A stretch of DNA of 64,000 nucleotides from CCMP332 sp040218795 (lineage in GTDB: Bacteria > Bacteroidota > Bacteroidia > Cytophagales > CCMP332). Location of the stretch: assembly GCA_040218795.1 (NCBI GenBank), contig JAVJQT010000008.1, positions 124,001 through 188,000 of the forward strand, read 5' to 3'. How positions within the stretch are numbered: the stretch's first letter is position 1; the number at the start of each line of letters is the position of its first letter. The position numbers and the translations under genes were made by a program. Positions 17,043 to 24,999 of the stretch are shown in pieces. A model generated the notes under the pieces. The model saw only the letters and a list, made by a program, of their open reading frames with translations. It was not told the origin of the DNA and ran no database searches.

Positions 17043-18344
17043 TTAACTGTTTAAAGCACTTTTATAGGTATCCAAAGCTCTTTCTCTGGCCATTTTGTGC
17101 TCAACAATAGGTTTTGGATACGCATTGCTTTCAAATTCAGGAATCCATTTTTTGATATATTTCATATCGGGATCGAATTTTTTAGTCTGAAGTTCGGGAT
17201 TGAAAACCCGAAAATAAGGTGCCGCATCACAACCACTACCTGAGGCCCATTGCCAACCTCCATTGTTTGAAGCCAGTTCATAATCCATCAGTTTTTTTGC
17301 AAAATAGGCTTCACCCCAGCGCCAATCGATTAGTAAATGCTTGGTAAGAAAGCTTGCGGTTATCATTCTGACTCGATTGTGCATATAGCCGCTTTGATTT
17401 AATTGTCTCATCCCGGCATCTACAATCGGATAACCGGTTTTCCCTTCGCACCAGGCTTTAAATTCTGATTCATTGTTGCGCCATTTTATTTTATCGTAAG
17501 CCGGTTTGAACGATTGATCTACTATATAGGGATGATGCCATAAAATAACCATATAAAAGTTTCGCCAGATCAATTCATTGAGCCATGTAGTGCTGTATTG
17601 ATCGGCCAATTGGGTCATCTTCCGAATGCTAATCGTTCCAAACCTGAAATGAATGCTCAATCTGCTGGTGCCCTTTTCTGCAGGCAAATTCCTTTTGCTG
17701 TTATAATCTTTTAGTAAATTTTTATCAACTGTTCTATCCGGAAATTCAAAATTGAAATTTTTGAATCCCATTTCTTCAAGCGGAATTAATTTCTGTGCTT
17801 CTATTTGCGCATAGGAATCGTTGAAATCCTCGGATGGAAAGAACTCCATTTCAGAATTTCTAAAAGCCTCCAACCATTTTCTAGAGTATGGTGTAAAAAC
17901 TGAATATGGCTCGCCATTATCTTTTACGATCTCGTCTTTTTCAAATACGACTTGATCTTTAAAACTGTGAAAAGCTATTCCCCTGTATACAAATTTATCC
18001 TTAATTTTTTGATCTCTTTCTATTGCATAGGGTTCATAATCATGATTGGTATAAACTGCTTTTACGTCAATGCCCTGGAAAAAATCTTCGGGATAACCAT
18101 AATAACTAATTAATGAACTGCCATGTTTTTGAAGTTCCTTATTGATCTTTTCAAGCTCCTGATGGATAAAAAGAAGCCGTTTATCTTCTTCATCTTCAAG
18201 CTCATCAAGAATGTTTTTGTCAAAAATGAACAGTACCAACACCTTGCCTCTATCTTTTAAAGCGCGATATAGACCGTGATTATCAAATAATCTTAAGTCT
18301 CTTCTCATCCAAAAAAGAGTGGTATCTGAAGAAAAATTGTGCAA
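17043..18344 (-). CDS. Cryptochrome/deoxyribodipyrimidine photolyase family protein
   Basis: A 433-residue class I photolyase-like flavoprotein. The N-terminal alpha/beta antenna domain begins LFWMRRDLRLFDNHGLYRAL. The FAD domain has WLNELIWRNFYM, GYPIVDAGMRQLN, MHNRVRMITASFLTKHLLIDW and NNGGWQWASGSGCDAAPYFR, all expected for CPD photolyases. It would repair UV dimers using blue light. The start must be TTG at 18344: the codon before it is the stop of the upstream small gene, and the first ATG (codon 13) would remove the first beta strand. As the last gene of the carotenoid operon it links pigment synthesis with photorepair. Confidence 0.92.
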   Translation of the reverse strand: MHNFSSDTTLFWMRRDLRLFDNHGLYRALKDRGKVLVLFIFDKNILDELEDEEDKRLLFIHQELEKINKELQKHGSSLISYYGYPEDFFQGIDVKAVYTNHDYEPYAIERDQKIKDKFVYRGIAFHSFKDQVVFEKDEIVKDNGEPYSVFTPYSRKWLEAFRNSEMEFFPSEDFNDSYAQIEAQKLIPLEEMGFKNFNFEFPDRTVDKNLLKDYNSKRNLPAEKGTSRLSIHFRFGTISIRKMTQLADQYSTTWLNELIWRNFYMVILWHHPYIVDQSFKPAYDKIKWRNNESEFKAWCEGKTGYPIVDAGMRQLNQSGYMHNRVRMITASFLTKHLLIDWRWGEAYFAKKLMDYELASNNGGWQWASGSGCDAAPYFRVFNPELQTKKFDPDMKYIKKWIPEFESNAYPKPIVEHKMARERALDTYKSALNS

Positions 18345-18509
18345 TTATGACAGGGCTTTTATTTGATCTGCAATTTTATCGGCTTCTTCCGACTTAACTG
18401 CATAAGCTTTGATGTCGCCTTTCCTTTGTAAATCTCTGGCTTCTTCCAATAGCTTTTGATACTTTTTTTCTAATTTCTTTTTTTCTCCTCCTCCAAAAAT
18501 TCCAAACAT
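18345..18509 (-). CDS. Small basic/acidic helical protein, DUF6435-like
   Basis: A 54-residue protein: MFGIFGGGEKKK at the start, then a charged amphipathic helix (LEKKYQKLLEEARDLQRKG) and a second helix ending KIADQIKAL. It resembles the small DUF6435-type proteins of Gram-negative bacteria; that name is from memory. The start lies two bases after the idi stop and its TAA directly abuts the photolyase TTG (TAATTG), so it is embedded in the operon and translated. The function is unknown; the N-terminal hydrophobic MFGIF patch followed by Lys-rich helices could attach to membrane. Confidence 0.75.
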   Translation of the reverse strand: MFGIFGGGEKKKLEKKYQKLLEEARDLQRKGDIKAYAVKSEEADKIADQIKALS

Positions 18510-18510
18510 G

Positions 18511-19038
18511 CTAAACAAATATTGGTGAATAATATAGATTAATCTTGGGCATGATAATTTTAAACCATTCAGTCCAAATTTCTGGGTTTGACTTCATGCC
18601 TTTCAGAATATCATTTAATTTCATGTACTTCCAATCCTCAACTTCCGCCAAATTAATATTTGGGTTTTCATTGTACTTTCCTATCAATACATGATCCAAC
18701 TCGTGTTCTATCATACCCCTGTCGAGCCGAATTTTATATAAAAAAGAGAATGCCTTTTCTACATTTGTTTTAATACCCATTTCTTCTTCAAGCCTTCTTT
18801 TGGCCGCCTGATATAGGGTTTCTCCTTTCCTTGGATGACTGCAACAGGCATTCGTCCAAAGGCCCGGTGAATGGTATTTTTCTGCTGCTCTTTTTTGAAT
18901 CAGCATTTCGCCCTTATCATTGAAAATGCAAACTGAAAAAGCCCTATGTAATACACCTTTTTGATGAGCTTCCATTTTTTCCATAGTGCCCAATTCATTA
19001 TCAGACGCATCCACTAATATGACATGCTCTTGACTCAT
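18511..19038 (-). CDS. idi: Isopentenyl-diphosphate delta-isomerase, type I
   Basis: A 175-residue Nudix-fold enzyme that interconverts IPP and DMAPP. The catalytic Cys is in WTNACCSHP (Cys66, matching the E. coli WTNSVCGHP Cys), the Nudix-derived helix has RRLEEEMGI, and the second acidic site is in IEHELDHVLIG. Its ATG overlaps the crtB stop by four bases, and the 54-residue gene follows. It supplies the allylic starter for the pathway that crtB and crtI continue. Confidence 0.96.
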   Translation of the reverse strand: MSQEHVILVDASDNELGTMEKMEAHQKGVLHRAFSVCIFNDKGEMLIQKRAAEKYHSPGLWTNACCSHPRKGETLYQAAKRRLEEEMGIKTNVEKAFSFLYKIRLDRGMIEHELDHVLIGKYNENPNINLAEVEDWKYMKLNDILKGMKSNPEIWTEWFKIIMPKINLYYSPIFV

Positions 19039-19871
19039 ATAAGACCTATTTGATGTCGGACATAAGAACTGACCAAAATGGCATACTTCCTTTCATTGGG
19101 AATCCTGATTCTGGATTCAATCACCTTTGAAGAATGAGTATTCTTTATTTTTTCAAACAGGGCCAGGTAATATACATAAGCCAGATAGACCCCAAAACGT
19201 GCTTTTTTGGGCAATTGGACTATGCCTTCATAGGCTTTTTTGAAGTCGTTTGAAATTTCCTCTTCTATGAGTTTCTTACTGCTTTCATCAAAATTTTCGA
19301 CTTCAAGGCCAGGAAAGTAGGATCTTCCCAAATTTTTGTAATCGGCGTGAAGGTCTCTCAGGAAATTAATCTTTTGAAACGCAGAGCCTAAAGCCATGGC
19401 AAAGGGTTTAAGTCTTTCGTATTCGTTTACATTCCCATTGACAAAAACTTTTAAACACATCAATCCAACTACTTCTGCTGAACCCAGGATATATTCTTCA
19501 TAAACTTTTTTATCGCAACTGTCCAAATCAAGATCCATTTCCATGCTGTGAAGAAACTGGTCAATAAGTTGAACGGGGATTTTGAATTCATTAACTGTTT
19601 TCTGAAAAGAGTTTAAAATGGGGTTTAAACTTATCCCATTTTCAATTGCGTGGTATGTGTTTTTTGTAAACTCTTTAAGAAGTTCCTCTTTATTGTAATC
19701 GTGAAAGGTATCAACAATTTCATCGGCAAATCTGACAAATCCGTAAATAGAATATATGGGGCCGCGAATTTCTTTACTTAAAAGTCGAATACCCATAGAA
19801 AATGAAGTACTGTAAGAACGTGTAGTAAGTTGGCTACATTTGAGTGATACTTCGTCAAAGAGCTGTTTCAT
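19035..19871 (-). CDS. crtB: Phytoene synthase
   Basis: A 278-residue squalene/phytoene synthase-type enzyme that joins two GGPP molecules head to head. The first Asp-rich motif is FADEIVDTFHD (DEIVD, 50-54) and the second is in INFLRDLHADYKNLGRSYFP. It is placed between crtI (four-base gap) and idi (four-base overlap). No GGPP synthase is in the window, so that enzyme must be encoded elsewhere. Confidence 0.96.
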   Translation of the reverse strand: MKQLFDEVSLKCSQLTTRSYSTSFSMGIRLLSKEIRGPIYSIYGFVRFADEIVDTFHDYNKEELLKEFTKNTYHAIENGISLNPILNSFQKTVNEFKIPVQLIDQFLHSMEMDLDLDSCDKKVYEEYILGSAEVVGLMCLKVFVNGNVNEYERLKPFAMALGSAFQKINFLRDLHADYKNLGRSYFPGLEVENFDESSKKLIEEEISNDFKKAYEGIVQLPKKARFGVYLAYVYYLALFEKIKNTHSSKVIESRIRIPNERKYAILVSSYVRHQIGLI

Positions 19872-19875
19872 ATAA

Positions 19876-21351
19876 TTAAGCCTTAAATGCCTTGTTAATC
19901 TCTTTCGCCACTACCTGCCCGGATATAATCGAAGGAGGTACCCCCGGGCCCGGAACCGTCAACTGTCCTGTATAAAATAAATTATTTAGCTTTTTGTTCT
20001 TCAAAGCCGGTTTTAAAATTGCTGTTTGCCTAAGTGTATTTGCCAAACCATAGGCATTCCCCTTAAACGCGTTATAATCTGAGATGAAATCCTTATGCGC
20101 AAAACTTCTTTTGTAAATGATATCGTCTTTTAATTTTTGACCTATAAGTTTTTCCAATCTTCCGATCACCATATTATAATAATGCTCCCTAATCTCTTCA
20201 TTATCTTCCAGGTCCGGAGCAACCGGTACCAAAATGAAAAGGTTTTCCTTCCCTTCCGGTGCTACAGCGGGATCTGTTTTTGAAGGGCAACAAACATAGA
20301 AAAGAGGATTTTCAGGCCATTTGGGTGATTCGTAAATTTCCTTTGCGTGTTTAACAAAATCCTGATCAAAGAAGAGATTATGATGTTGTAAACCTTCTAT
20401 TTTTTTATCGACGCCTAGATAAAATATAAGCGAAGAAGGAGCCATAACTCTTTTTTGCCAATAGTCATCGGAATACATTCTTACGTTTGGTGCGAGCAAA
20501 TGCTGGTCAATATGATGGTAATCCGCGCCTCCCACGACAACATCTGCCTCATAAAAGTGATCTCCAGCAAATACGCCTTTAACATTTCGGCCCACAGATT
20601 TTATGGCCTCTACCTTAGTTCCGGTTATGAAAGTAACACCTTGTTCTTCGGCGATACCTTTCATTGCTTTAACGATGTTGTGCATCCCCCCCATTGGATA
20701 CCAGGTCCCCAATGCCATATCGGCATAATTCATTAGACTGTAAAGAGCCGGTGTTTTCCAGGGCGTTGCCCCAAGAAAAAGTACAGGAAATTCGAGAAGC
20801 TGAATTAAACGGGGATGGGAAAAATATTTTTTTACATAATTAGAAATGCTTTGGAACACATGCATTTTAAGCATTCCTTTCAAGAGGCGTAGGTCCGCAA
20901 ACTCCAATAGAGATTTTGCCGGTTTATGGACCAGGTCGCGCATGCCTACTTCATATTTATAGGCCGATTCGCTAATAAATTTTTTAAGGTTTTTGGAAGA
21001 CCCTGGTTCGAGTTGATCAAATAATTCTTCCAACTCTTCCATTTTAGCGGGTATATCCAAAAAATCCTTCTCACCGAAATAAACACGGTAAGAAGGATCG
21101 AGCCTGATTAAATTGTAATAATCAGATGCCGTTTTCTTAAATGACTGATAAAAATTCTCAAATACTTCGGGCATCCAATACCAGCTGGGGCCCATGTCAA
21201 ACAGGAAGCCATCGGATTCAAAGGATCTTGCCCGACCGCCCGGCTGATCATTTTTTTCAAGTACTGTTACTGAAAAACCTGACTTCGCAAGGTTGGCCGC
21301 CACGGATATACCGGCAAATCCAGAACCTATGACTATTACCTTTTTTGACAT
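19876..21351 (-). CDS. crtI: Phytoene desaturase (CrtI family)
   Basis: A 491-residue FAD-dependent desaturase. The N-terminus has the dinucleotide-binding GSGFAGISVAANLA and then PGGRARSFESDGFLFDMGPS, and the C-terminus has FYTGQLTVPGPGVPPSIISG, the CrtI hallmark. It introduces double bases-conjugated bonds into phytoene to give lycopene. The ATG directly follows the stop of the ECF sigma gene (TAAATG), so the two are translationally coupled. Only one crtI homologue is present here; if the lineage uses separate desaturases, the other is elsewhere. Confidence 0.96.
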   Translation of the reverse strand: MSKKVIVIGSGFAGISVAANLAKSGFSVTVLEKNDQPGGRARSFESDGFLFDMGPSWYWMPEVFENFYQSFKKTASDYYNLIRLDPSYRVYFGEKDFLDIPAKMEELEELFDQLEPGSSKNLKKFISESAYKYEVGMRDLVHKPAKSLLEFADLRLLKGMLKMHVFQSISNYVKKYFSHPRLIQLLEFPVLFLGATPWKTPALYSLMNYADMALGTWYPMGGMHNIVKAMKGIAEEQGVTFITGTKVEAIKSVGRNVKGVFAGDHFYEADVVVGGADYHHIDQHLLAPNVRMYSDDYWQKRVMAPSSLIFYLGVDKKIEGLQHHNLFFDQDFVKHAKEIYESPKWPENPLFYVCCPSKTDPAVAPEGKENLFILVPVAPDLEDNEEIREHYYNMVIGRLEKLIGQKLKDDIIYKRSFAHKDFISDYNAFKGNAYGLANTLRQTAILKPALKNKKLNNLFYTGQLTVPGPGVPPSIISGQVVAKEINKAFKA

Positions 21352-21852
21352 TTAAGCTACTTTGAGATGTTTTTGAATTTCTTTTCTTGCGTAAAAGATT
21401 CTGGTTTTTACAGTTCCCAATGGAATGCCGAGTTTTTCTGCAATTTCGTTGTATTTAAACCCTTCTACATGCATTTCAAATGGCACTCTGAATTCCTTTT
21501 TAACCTTTTGTATATTTTTCTTAATTTCTTTAAACTGCAGCTTCTGATCCGGAGTAGAGAAATTACTCTTATCTTCTACACTAAGATAATACAGTTCCTG
21601 ATCTGTATCAATTGTAGACTTCATTTTGGAGGCTTTTCTGTAATTGTTAATGAAGGTATTTCTCATGATCGTAAACAACCATGCTTTCAGATTGGTATTA
21701 TGAGTGTACTTATCTCTGTACTTGAAGGCTTTTAAAACAGTTTCCTGAACAAGGTCCAACGCTTCATCCCTGTCGTTTGTAAATCTTCTAGTAAATAATT
21801 CTAAAGTTTTATAGAGACCTGTTACTTGAGAGTTAAATTCTATCGCAGTCAT
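21352..21852 (-). CDS. ECF-type RNA polymerase sigma factor
   Basis: A 166-residue sigma-70 family protein with region 2 (DRDEALDLVQETVLKAF; NLKAWLFTIMRNTFINNYRK) and region 4 (GFKYNEIAEKLGIPLGTVKTRIFYARKEI). The start at ATG 21852 is preferred because an upstream in-frame ATG at 21912 would lie on the promoter. It is the first gene of the crtI-crtB-idi-phr operon and no anti-sigma gene is next to it, so its activity is probably set by its own transcription, likely through the neighbouring CarH-like regulator. The target promoters cannot be deduced. Confidence 0.92.
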   Translation of the reverse strand: MTAIEFNSQVTGLYKTLELFTRRFTNDRDEALDLVQETVLKAFKYRDKYTHNTNLKAWLFTIMRNTFINNYRKASKMKSTIDTDQELYYLSVEDKSNFSTPDQKLQFKEIKKNIQKVKKEFRVPFEMHVEGFKYNEIAEKLGIPLGTVKTRIFYARKEIQKHLKVA

Positions 21853-21867
21853 GATGTTTAATTTTAG

Positions 21868-21901
21868 TTTGTTTAACAAATGTAAATAAACATTAAACAA
21901 A
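21868..21901. promoter_or_regulatory. Candidate operator: inverted repeat around the sigma-crt promoter
   Basis: TTTGTTTAA (21868-21876) and TTAAACAAA (21893-21901) form a perfect 9-bp inverted repeat with a 16-bp spacer. The spacer contains the minus-strand -7 element. A protein bound here would block or remodel the promoter. The natural candidate is the MerR/CarH-like regulator encoded just upstream; this is inferred from position. Confidence 0.6.
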
Positions 21902-21909
21902 AATCCAAA
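21877..21909 (-). promoter_or_regulatory. Promoter of the ECF sigma-crt operon
   Basis: Reading the minus strand: TTTG at 21909-21906, 21 bp, then TACATTTG at 21884-21877, a perfect TAnnTTTG -7 element with correct spacing. Transcription would start near 21870, giving a leader of about 18 bases before the sigma ATG. Confidence 0.65.
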
Positions 21910-21983
21910 CATTTAATCAATTATTTTTGTCAAAAAAGCAATTATACTCCAATAAATGACTTAAATATGGCCATAACGCTGTA

Positions 21984-22020
21984 TTTAAACGTGTTTAACG
22001 TTTAAAATATATATTTAAAC
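21984..22020. repeat. Cluster of TTAAAC/GTTTAA half-sites downstream of merR
   Basis: Four TTTAA(A/C) units lie in 37 bp: TTAAAC-GT-GTTTAA (21985-21998, inverted repeat with 2-bp spacer), then GTTTAAA (22000-22006) and TTTAAAC (22014-22020). They use the same half-sites as the operator 100 bp away. They may be further binding sites for the regulator, or merely AT-rich sequence. Confidence 0.4.
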
Positions 22021-22036
22021 AAAATAGGAGTTGGTC

Positions 22037-22936
22037 TTAGGAAAGATAAAGGTCCGCCTGTTGTTGAAGGCATTCTTTTAATGCGATTGCATTGTTCACC
22101 CTGTGAATGTTTTCAAATGAAGCAATGGCCTTATCACTTATTTGATATCCCGAAATGAAAATTTCGGAATTTGAGAATTCCTCGGAGACTTGACTAAGAT
22201 AATTTTTTAGTGAGGATACCGGTATGGGAGTACTTATGCTTGTGATAATTATCTTAGGTGTTCTGATTTTTACCACGGATTTTAAATCATTGTAAGGAAC
22301 AGTCTGTCCAAGATAGACAACATTAAAGCCCATTTTTTTGGCTAAATAGGAATAAAACAATAGACCAATCTCATGCAATTCATTTTCGGGTAAATACAAT
22401 AGAACTGCCGGCAGTCTGCTATTGGCATGATTGGGTAGGCTATCGATGGCTACAATTAACTTTTGTCTGATAAGGTTTGAAATAAAATGTTCCTGCGCAG
22501 GATTTATTTTACCGGTTTGCCAAAGTATTCCTATTTTATCAAGAAAAGGGTAAAGAACTCCTGTCACTGTTTTTTCAAAACCCATTCTTAAGGTAACAAC
22601 GGATAGAATTCTTTCAAATTTGCCTTCATCCAGTTCGATCATCGCAATGGTCAATTGATCAATGAAATTAGATGATTTATCCGATGCCTGGCTGATTGAC
22701 ATTACACGTTCATTGAGTTCCTCCTCGTCGAGGTCTGCAATGGTGCTTATCTTGAAACCATTATTATTTAAAATAGAAATGTTTAAAATTTTCTTTAGAT
22801 CATCATCAGAGTAATACCTGATGTTTGTTGGCGTTCGTTTGGGCTCAATTATGGTATGTCTCTTTTCCCAAATTCTCAAAGTATGAGCTTTAATACCAGT
22901 TAATCTCTCCAAATCCTTAATCGAATACTCCGCCAT
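22037..22936 (-). CDS. MerR-family regulator with cobalamin-binding (CarH-like) domain
   Basis: A 299-residue protein. Residues 1-70 are a MerR winged helix (YSIKDLERLTGIKAHTLRIWEKRH). Residues about 90-170 match the helical bundle that caps B12, with the CarH signature W-x9-EH: Trp139, Glu149, His150. Residues about 175-295 are the Rossmann B12 domain with E-x-H-x-x-G (Glu186, His188, Gly191), His188 being the expected lower cobalt ligand. In CarH, light breaks the adenosyl-cobalt bond and the repressor tetramer leaves DNA. Here the residue after Trp139 is Gln, not the His that forms the second ligand after light exposure in Thermus CarH. It probably controls the carotenoid operon beside it. 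Confidence 0.88.
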   Translation of the reverse strand: MAEYSIKDLERLTGIKAHTLRIWEKRHTIIEPKRTPTNIRYYSDDDLKKILNISILNNNGFKISTIADLDEEELNERVMSISQASDKSSNFIDQLTIAMIELDEGKFERILSVVTLRMGFEKTVTGVLYPFLDKIGILWQTGKINPAQEHFISNLIRQKLIVAIDSLPNHANSRLPAVLLYLPENELHEIGLLFYSYLAKKMGFNVVYLGQTVPYNDLKSVVKIRTPKIIITSISTPIPVSSLKNYLSQVSEEFSNSEIFISGYQISDKAIASFENIHRVNNAIALKECLQQQADLYLS

Positions 22937-23057
22937 GCCTAAACTAAATATTTATATCTCTTTTAACTTTTTAAGCTGTGTACCTAAATCGTTTTTCTTT
23001 GAAATATCGAACTAATACCATTTATTAATACGAAAAAAACCAATTTTGTTTTATGCA

Positions 23058-23801
23058 ATGAAAATTAATTCATTTCAAAAATATAAAGAGAACTATTTTA
23101 GATTTAAAAGATTTGGCCTTTTTCACGGGGGACCATCATTTAAGATCGGAACCGATGCTGTAATATTAGGCGCCTGGGCCGGGAAAAAATGCCATCCGAA
23201 AAAAATAATAGATATAGGAACCGGCTCCGGTATTATCGCTTTAATGCTCGCTCAAAGATTTGAAAAAGCAGATGTTTATGCACTTGAAATTGATAGCGAT
23301 GCTGCTTTACAAGCTGAAAAGAACTTTCAAGCCAGCCCTTTTAAAAACAGACTGTTTTTGTTCAACAAGGCCTTAAAAAATTTTGAAATCAAAGATAAAT
23401 ACGACCTGATTGTTTCCAACCCACCATATTTCAGTGGTGCTTTGCTCCCACAAAACGAGACCAAAAGTCGCAGCAAACATTCGAATTCACTAAGTCCGGA
23501 AGATTTATTTCTTTTTGCATCAAAGAGTCTGAAGGTTAATGGCAAGTTATCTATCATTTATCCAAAAGAGAAAATGAATCAATTATTTTCTCTAGCGAAA
23601 GAGTACAGTTTATTTTGCAGCTCAAAATTAAACATCCACCCAAATCAAAATCATGAAGCCCATCGAATTATTTTGGAATTTACAATGTCCTCAGAAGCCA
23701 ATGAAAGTGAAAATAGTCTGACTATTGAAGAAAATAGGAGACATCAATACCACCCTTCCTATATCAATTTATGCAAAGCGTTTTATCTTAATTTTCAATA
23801 A
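23058..23801 (+). CDS. trmN6: tRNA1(Val) (adenine37-N6)-methyltransferase family
   Basis: A 247-residue class I SAM-dependent methyltransferase. The N-terminal GLFHGGPSFKIGTDAVILGAW is typical of the YfiC/TrmN6 group; motif I is IIDIGTGSGIIALMLA and the N6-adenine catalytic motif is VSNPPYF. It methylates adenine 37 next to the anticodon. The ATG at 23058 is used; the frame opens at a TTG 12 bases earlier. Its TAA shares a base with the rdgB ATG (TAATG). Confidence 0.9.
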   Translation: MKINSFQKYKENYFRFKRFGLFHGGPSFKIGTDAVILGAWAGKKCHPKKIIDIGTGSGIIALMLAQRFEKADVYALEIDSDAALQAEKNFQASPFKNRLFLFNKALKNFEIKDKYDLIVSNPPYFSGALLPQNETKSRSKHSNSLSPEDLFLFASKSLKVNGKLSIIYPKEKMNQLFSLAKEYSLFCSSKLNIHPNQNHEAHRIILEFTMSSEANESENSLTIEENRRHQYHPSYINLCKAFYLNFQ

Positions 23802-24388
23802 TGAAAGAGTTGGTATTTGCCACAAACAACCAAAACAAGGTTTTTGAAATTAAATCACTATTCAAAAACCTTCCTTTTAACATAATGTCCCTAAAGGATA
23901 TCAATTGTAAAGAAGAAATACCCGAGCCCTTTGAAACACTTGAGGAAAATGCCTTGGCTAAAGCTAAATTTGTTTACAATAAATTTAATCTAAATTGTTT
24001 TGCAGACGATACCGGTTTAGAAATTTCTGTCCTGGACGGGAAGCCGGGGGTATATTCTGCCCGCTATGCCGGGGAGCCTCCCAACAGTGAAAAAAATATG
24101 GCCAAAGTTTTAGAACAACTCAAAGGCGAAAAAAACAGGGCGGCACAATTTAAAACTGTCATTGCCTTAATATTAAATGGCAAGGACTACTATTTTGAAG
24201 GGATTGTTAAAGGCGCGATTACTTATGAAAAAACGGGCGCTAAAGGTTTCGGGTATGATCCGATTTTTTTACCTGATGGAAAAACAATGACCTTTGCACA
24301 AATGCCAATAAAAGATAAAAATAAAATTAGCCACAGAGCAAGGGCAATTGATGAATTAGTGAAATTTTTAAAAATACAATCAAGTTGA
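23801..24388 (+). CDS. rdgB: dITP/XTP pyrophosphatase (RdgB/HAM1)
   Basis: A 195-residue nucleotide-pool sanitiser that hydrolyses non-canonical purine triphosphates. Family motifs are present: FATNNQNKVFEIKSLF at the start, NCFADDTGLEIS, PGVYSARYAGE, GFGYDPIFLP and SHRARAI near the end. It overlaps trmN6 by one base and the next gene, udk, by four, so all three are coupled. Confidence 0.95.
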   Translation: MKELVFATNNQNKVFEIKSLFKNLPFNIMSLKDINCKEEIPEPFETLEENALAKAKFVYNKFNLNCFADDTGLEISVLDGKPGVYSARYAGEPPNSEKNMAKVLEQLKGEKNRAAQFKTVIALILNGKDYYFEGIVKGAITYEKTGAKGFGYDPIFLPDGKTMTFAQMPIKDKNKISHRARAIDELVKFLKIQSS

Positions 24389-24999
24389 AAAAACCATATC
24401 TCATAGGGATCACGGGGGGAAGTGCTTCAGGCAAAACCTTATTTATTAATGAATTAATAAACCGATTCACTTCTGAAGAAATTTGTTTGGTTTCTCAGGA
24501 TCACTATTATCTGGACAGGGAAGATCAACCAAAGGATAAAAATGGTATCGAAAACTTTGACCTGCCTCAATCTATTGATCATAAGGCATTTTATAAGGAT
24601 TTAGGTGAATTACGCTCGGGGAAAACTGTCCGGCGAAAAGAATACACTTTTAATAACCCTGATAAAATTCCCGATACTTTAACTTTCTCACCTGCACCTA
24701 TTATAGTCGCTGAGGGCCTTTTTGCATTTTACAAAGCAGAGTATTTAAAACTGTACGATTTAAAATTATTTATCGAAGCGAGTGAACCGGTAAAGCTTAT
24801 AAGAAGAATAAACAGGGACAATAATGAAAGGGGATATGACATCAATGACGTTTTATATCGCTATGAGAATCATGTTTATCCAACGTATGAGAAATATGTA
24901 AAGCCTTTCCAGTCTGAAGCCGATATCATTATTCCAAATCACACTTCTTTCGAAAAGGCTTTGAATGTGCTAGTTTCGCATCTTAAAACTTTTTTATAA
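24385..24999 (+). CDS. udk: Uridine kinase
   Basis: A 204-residue P-loop kinase: GITGGSASGKT (Walker A), SQDHYYLDRED, ENFDLPQSID, and the LID-type RRINRDNNERGYD with VKPFQSEADIIIPN. It phosphorylates uridine/cytidine in pyrimidine salvage. The only workable start is TTG at 24385, overlapping the rdgB TGA (TTGA), since no ATG precedes the Walker A motif. The stop shares a base with the next ATG. Confidence 0.93.
   Translation: MKKPYLIGITGGSASGKTLFINELINRFTSEEICLVSQDHYYLDREDQPKDKNGIENFDLPQSIDHKAFYKDLGELRSGKTVRRKEYTFNNPDKIPDTLTFSPAPIIVAEGLFAFYKAEYLKLYDLKLFIEASEPVKLIRRINRDNNERGYDINDVLYRYENHVYPTYEKYVKPFQSEADIIIPNHTSFEKALNVLVSHLKTFL

Noticed and set aside
18305..18311. ATG at codon 13 as photolyase start
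   Set aside because: It would delete the first beta strand of the antenna domain; TTG at 18344 keeps it.
22937..23057. A B12 riboswitch upstream of merR or trmN6
   Set aside because: The gap is only about 120 bp, AT-rich, and I see no B12-box-like conserved core.
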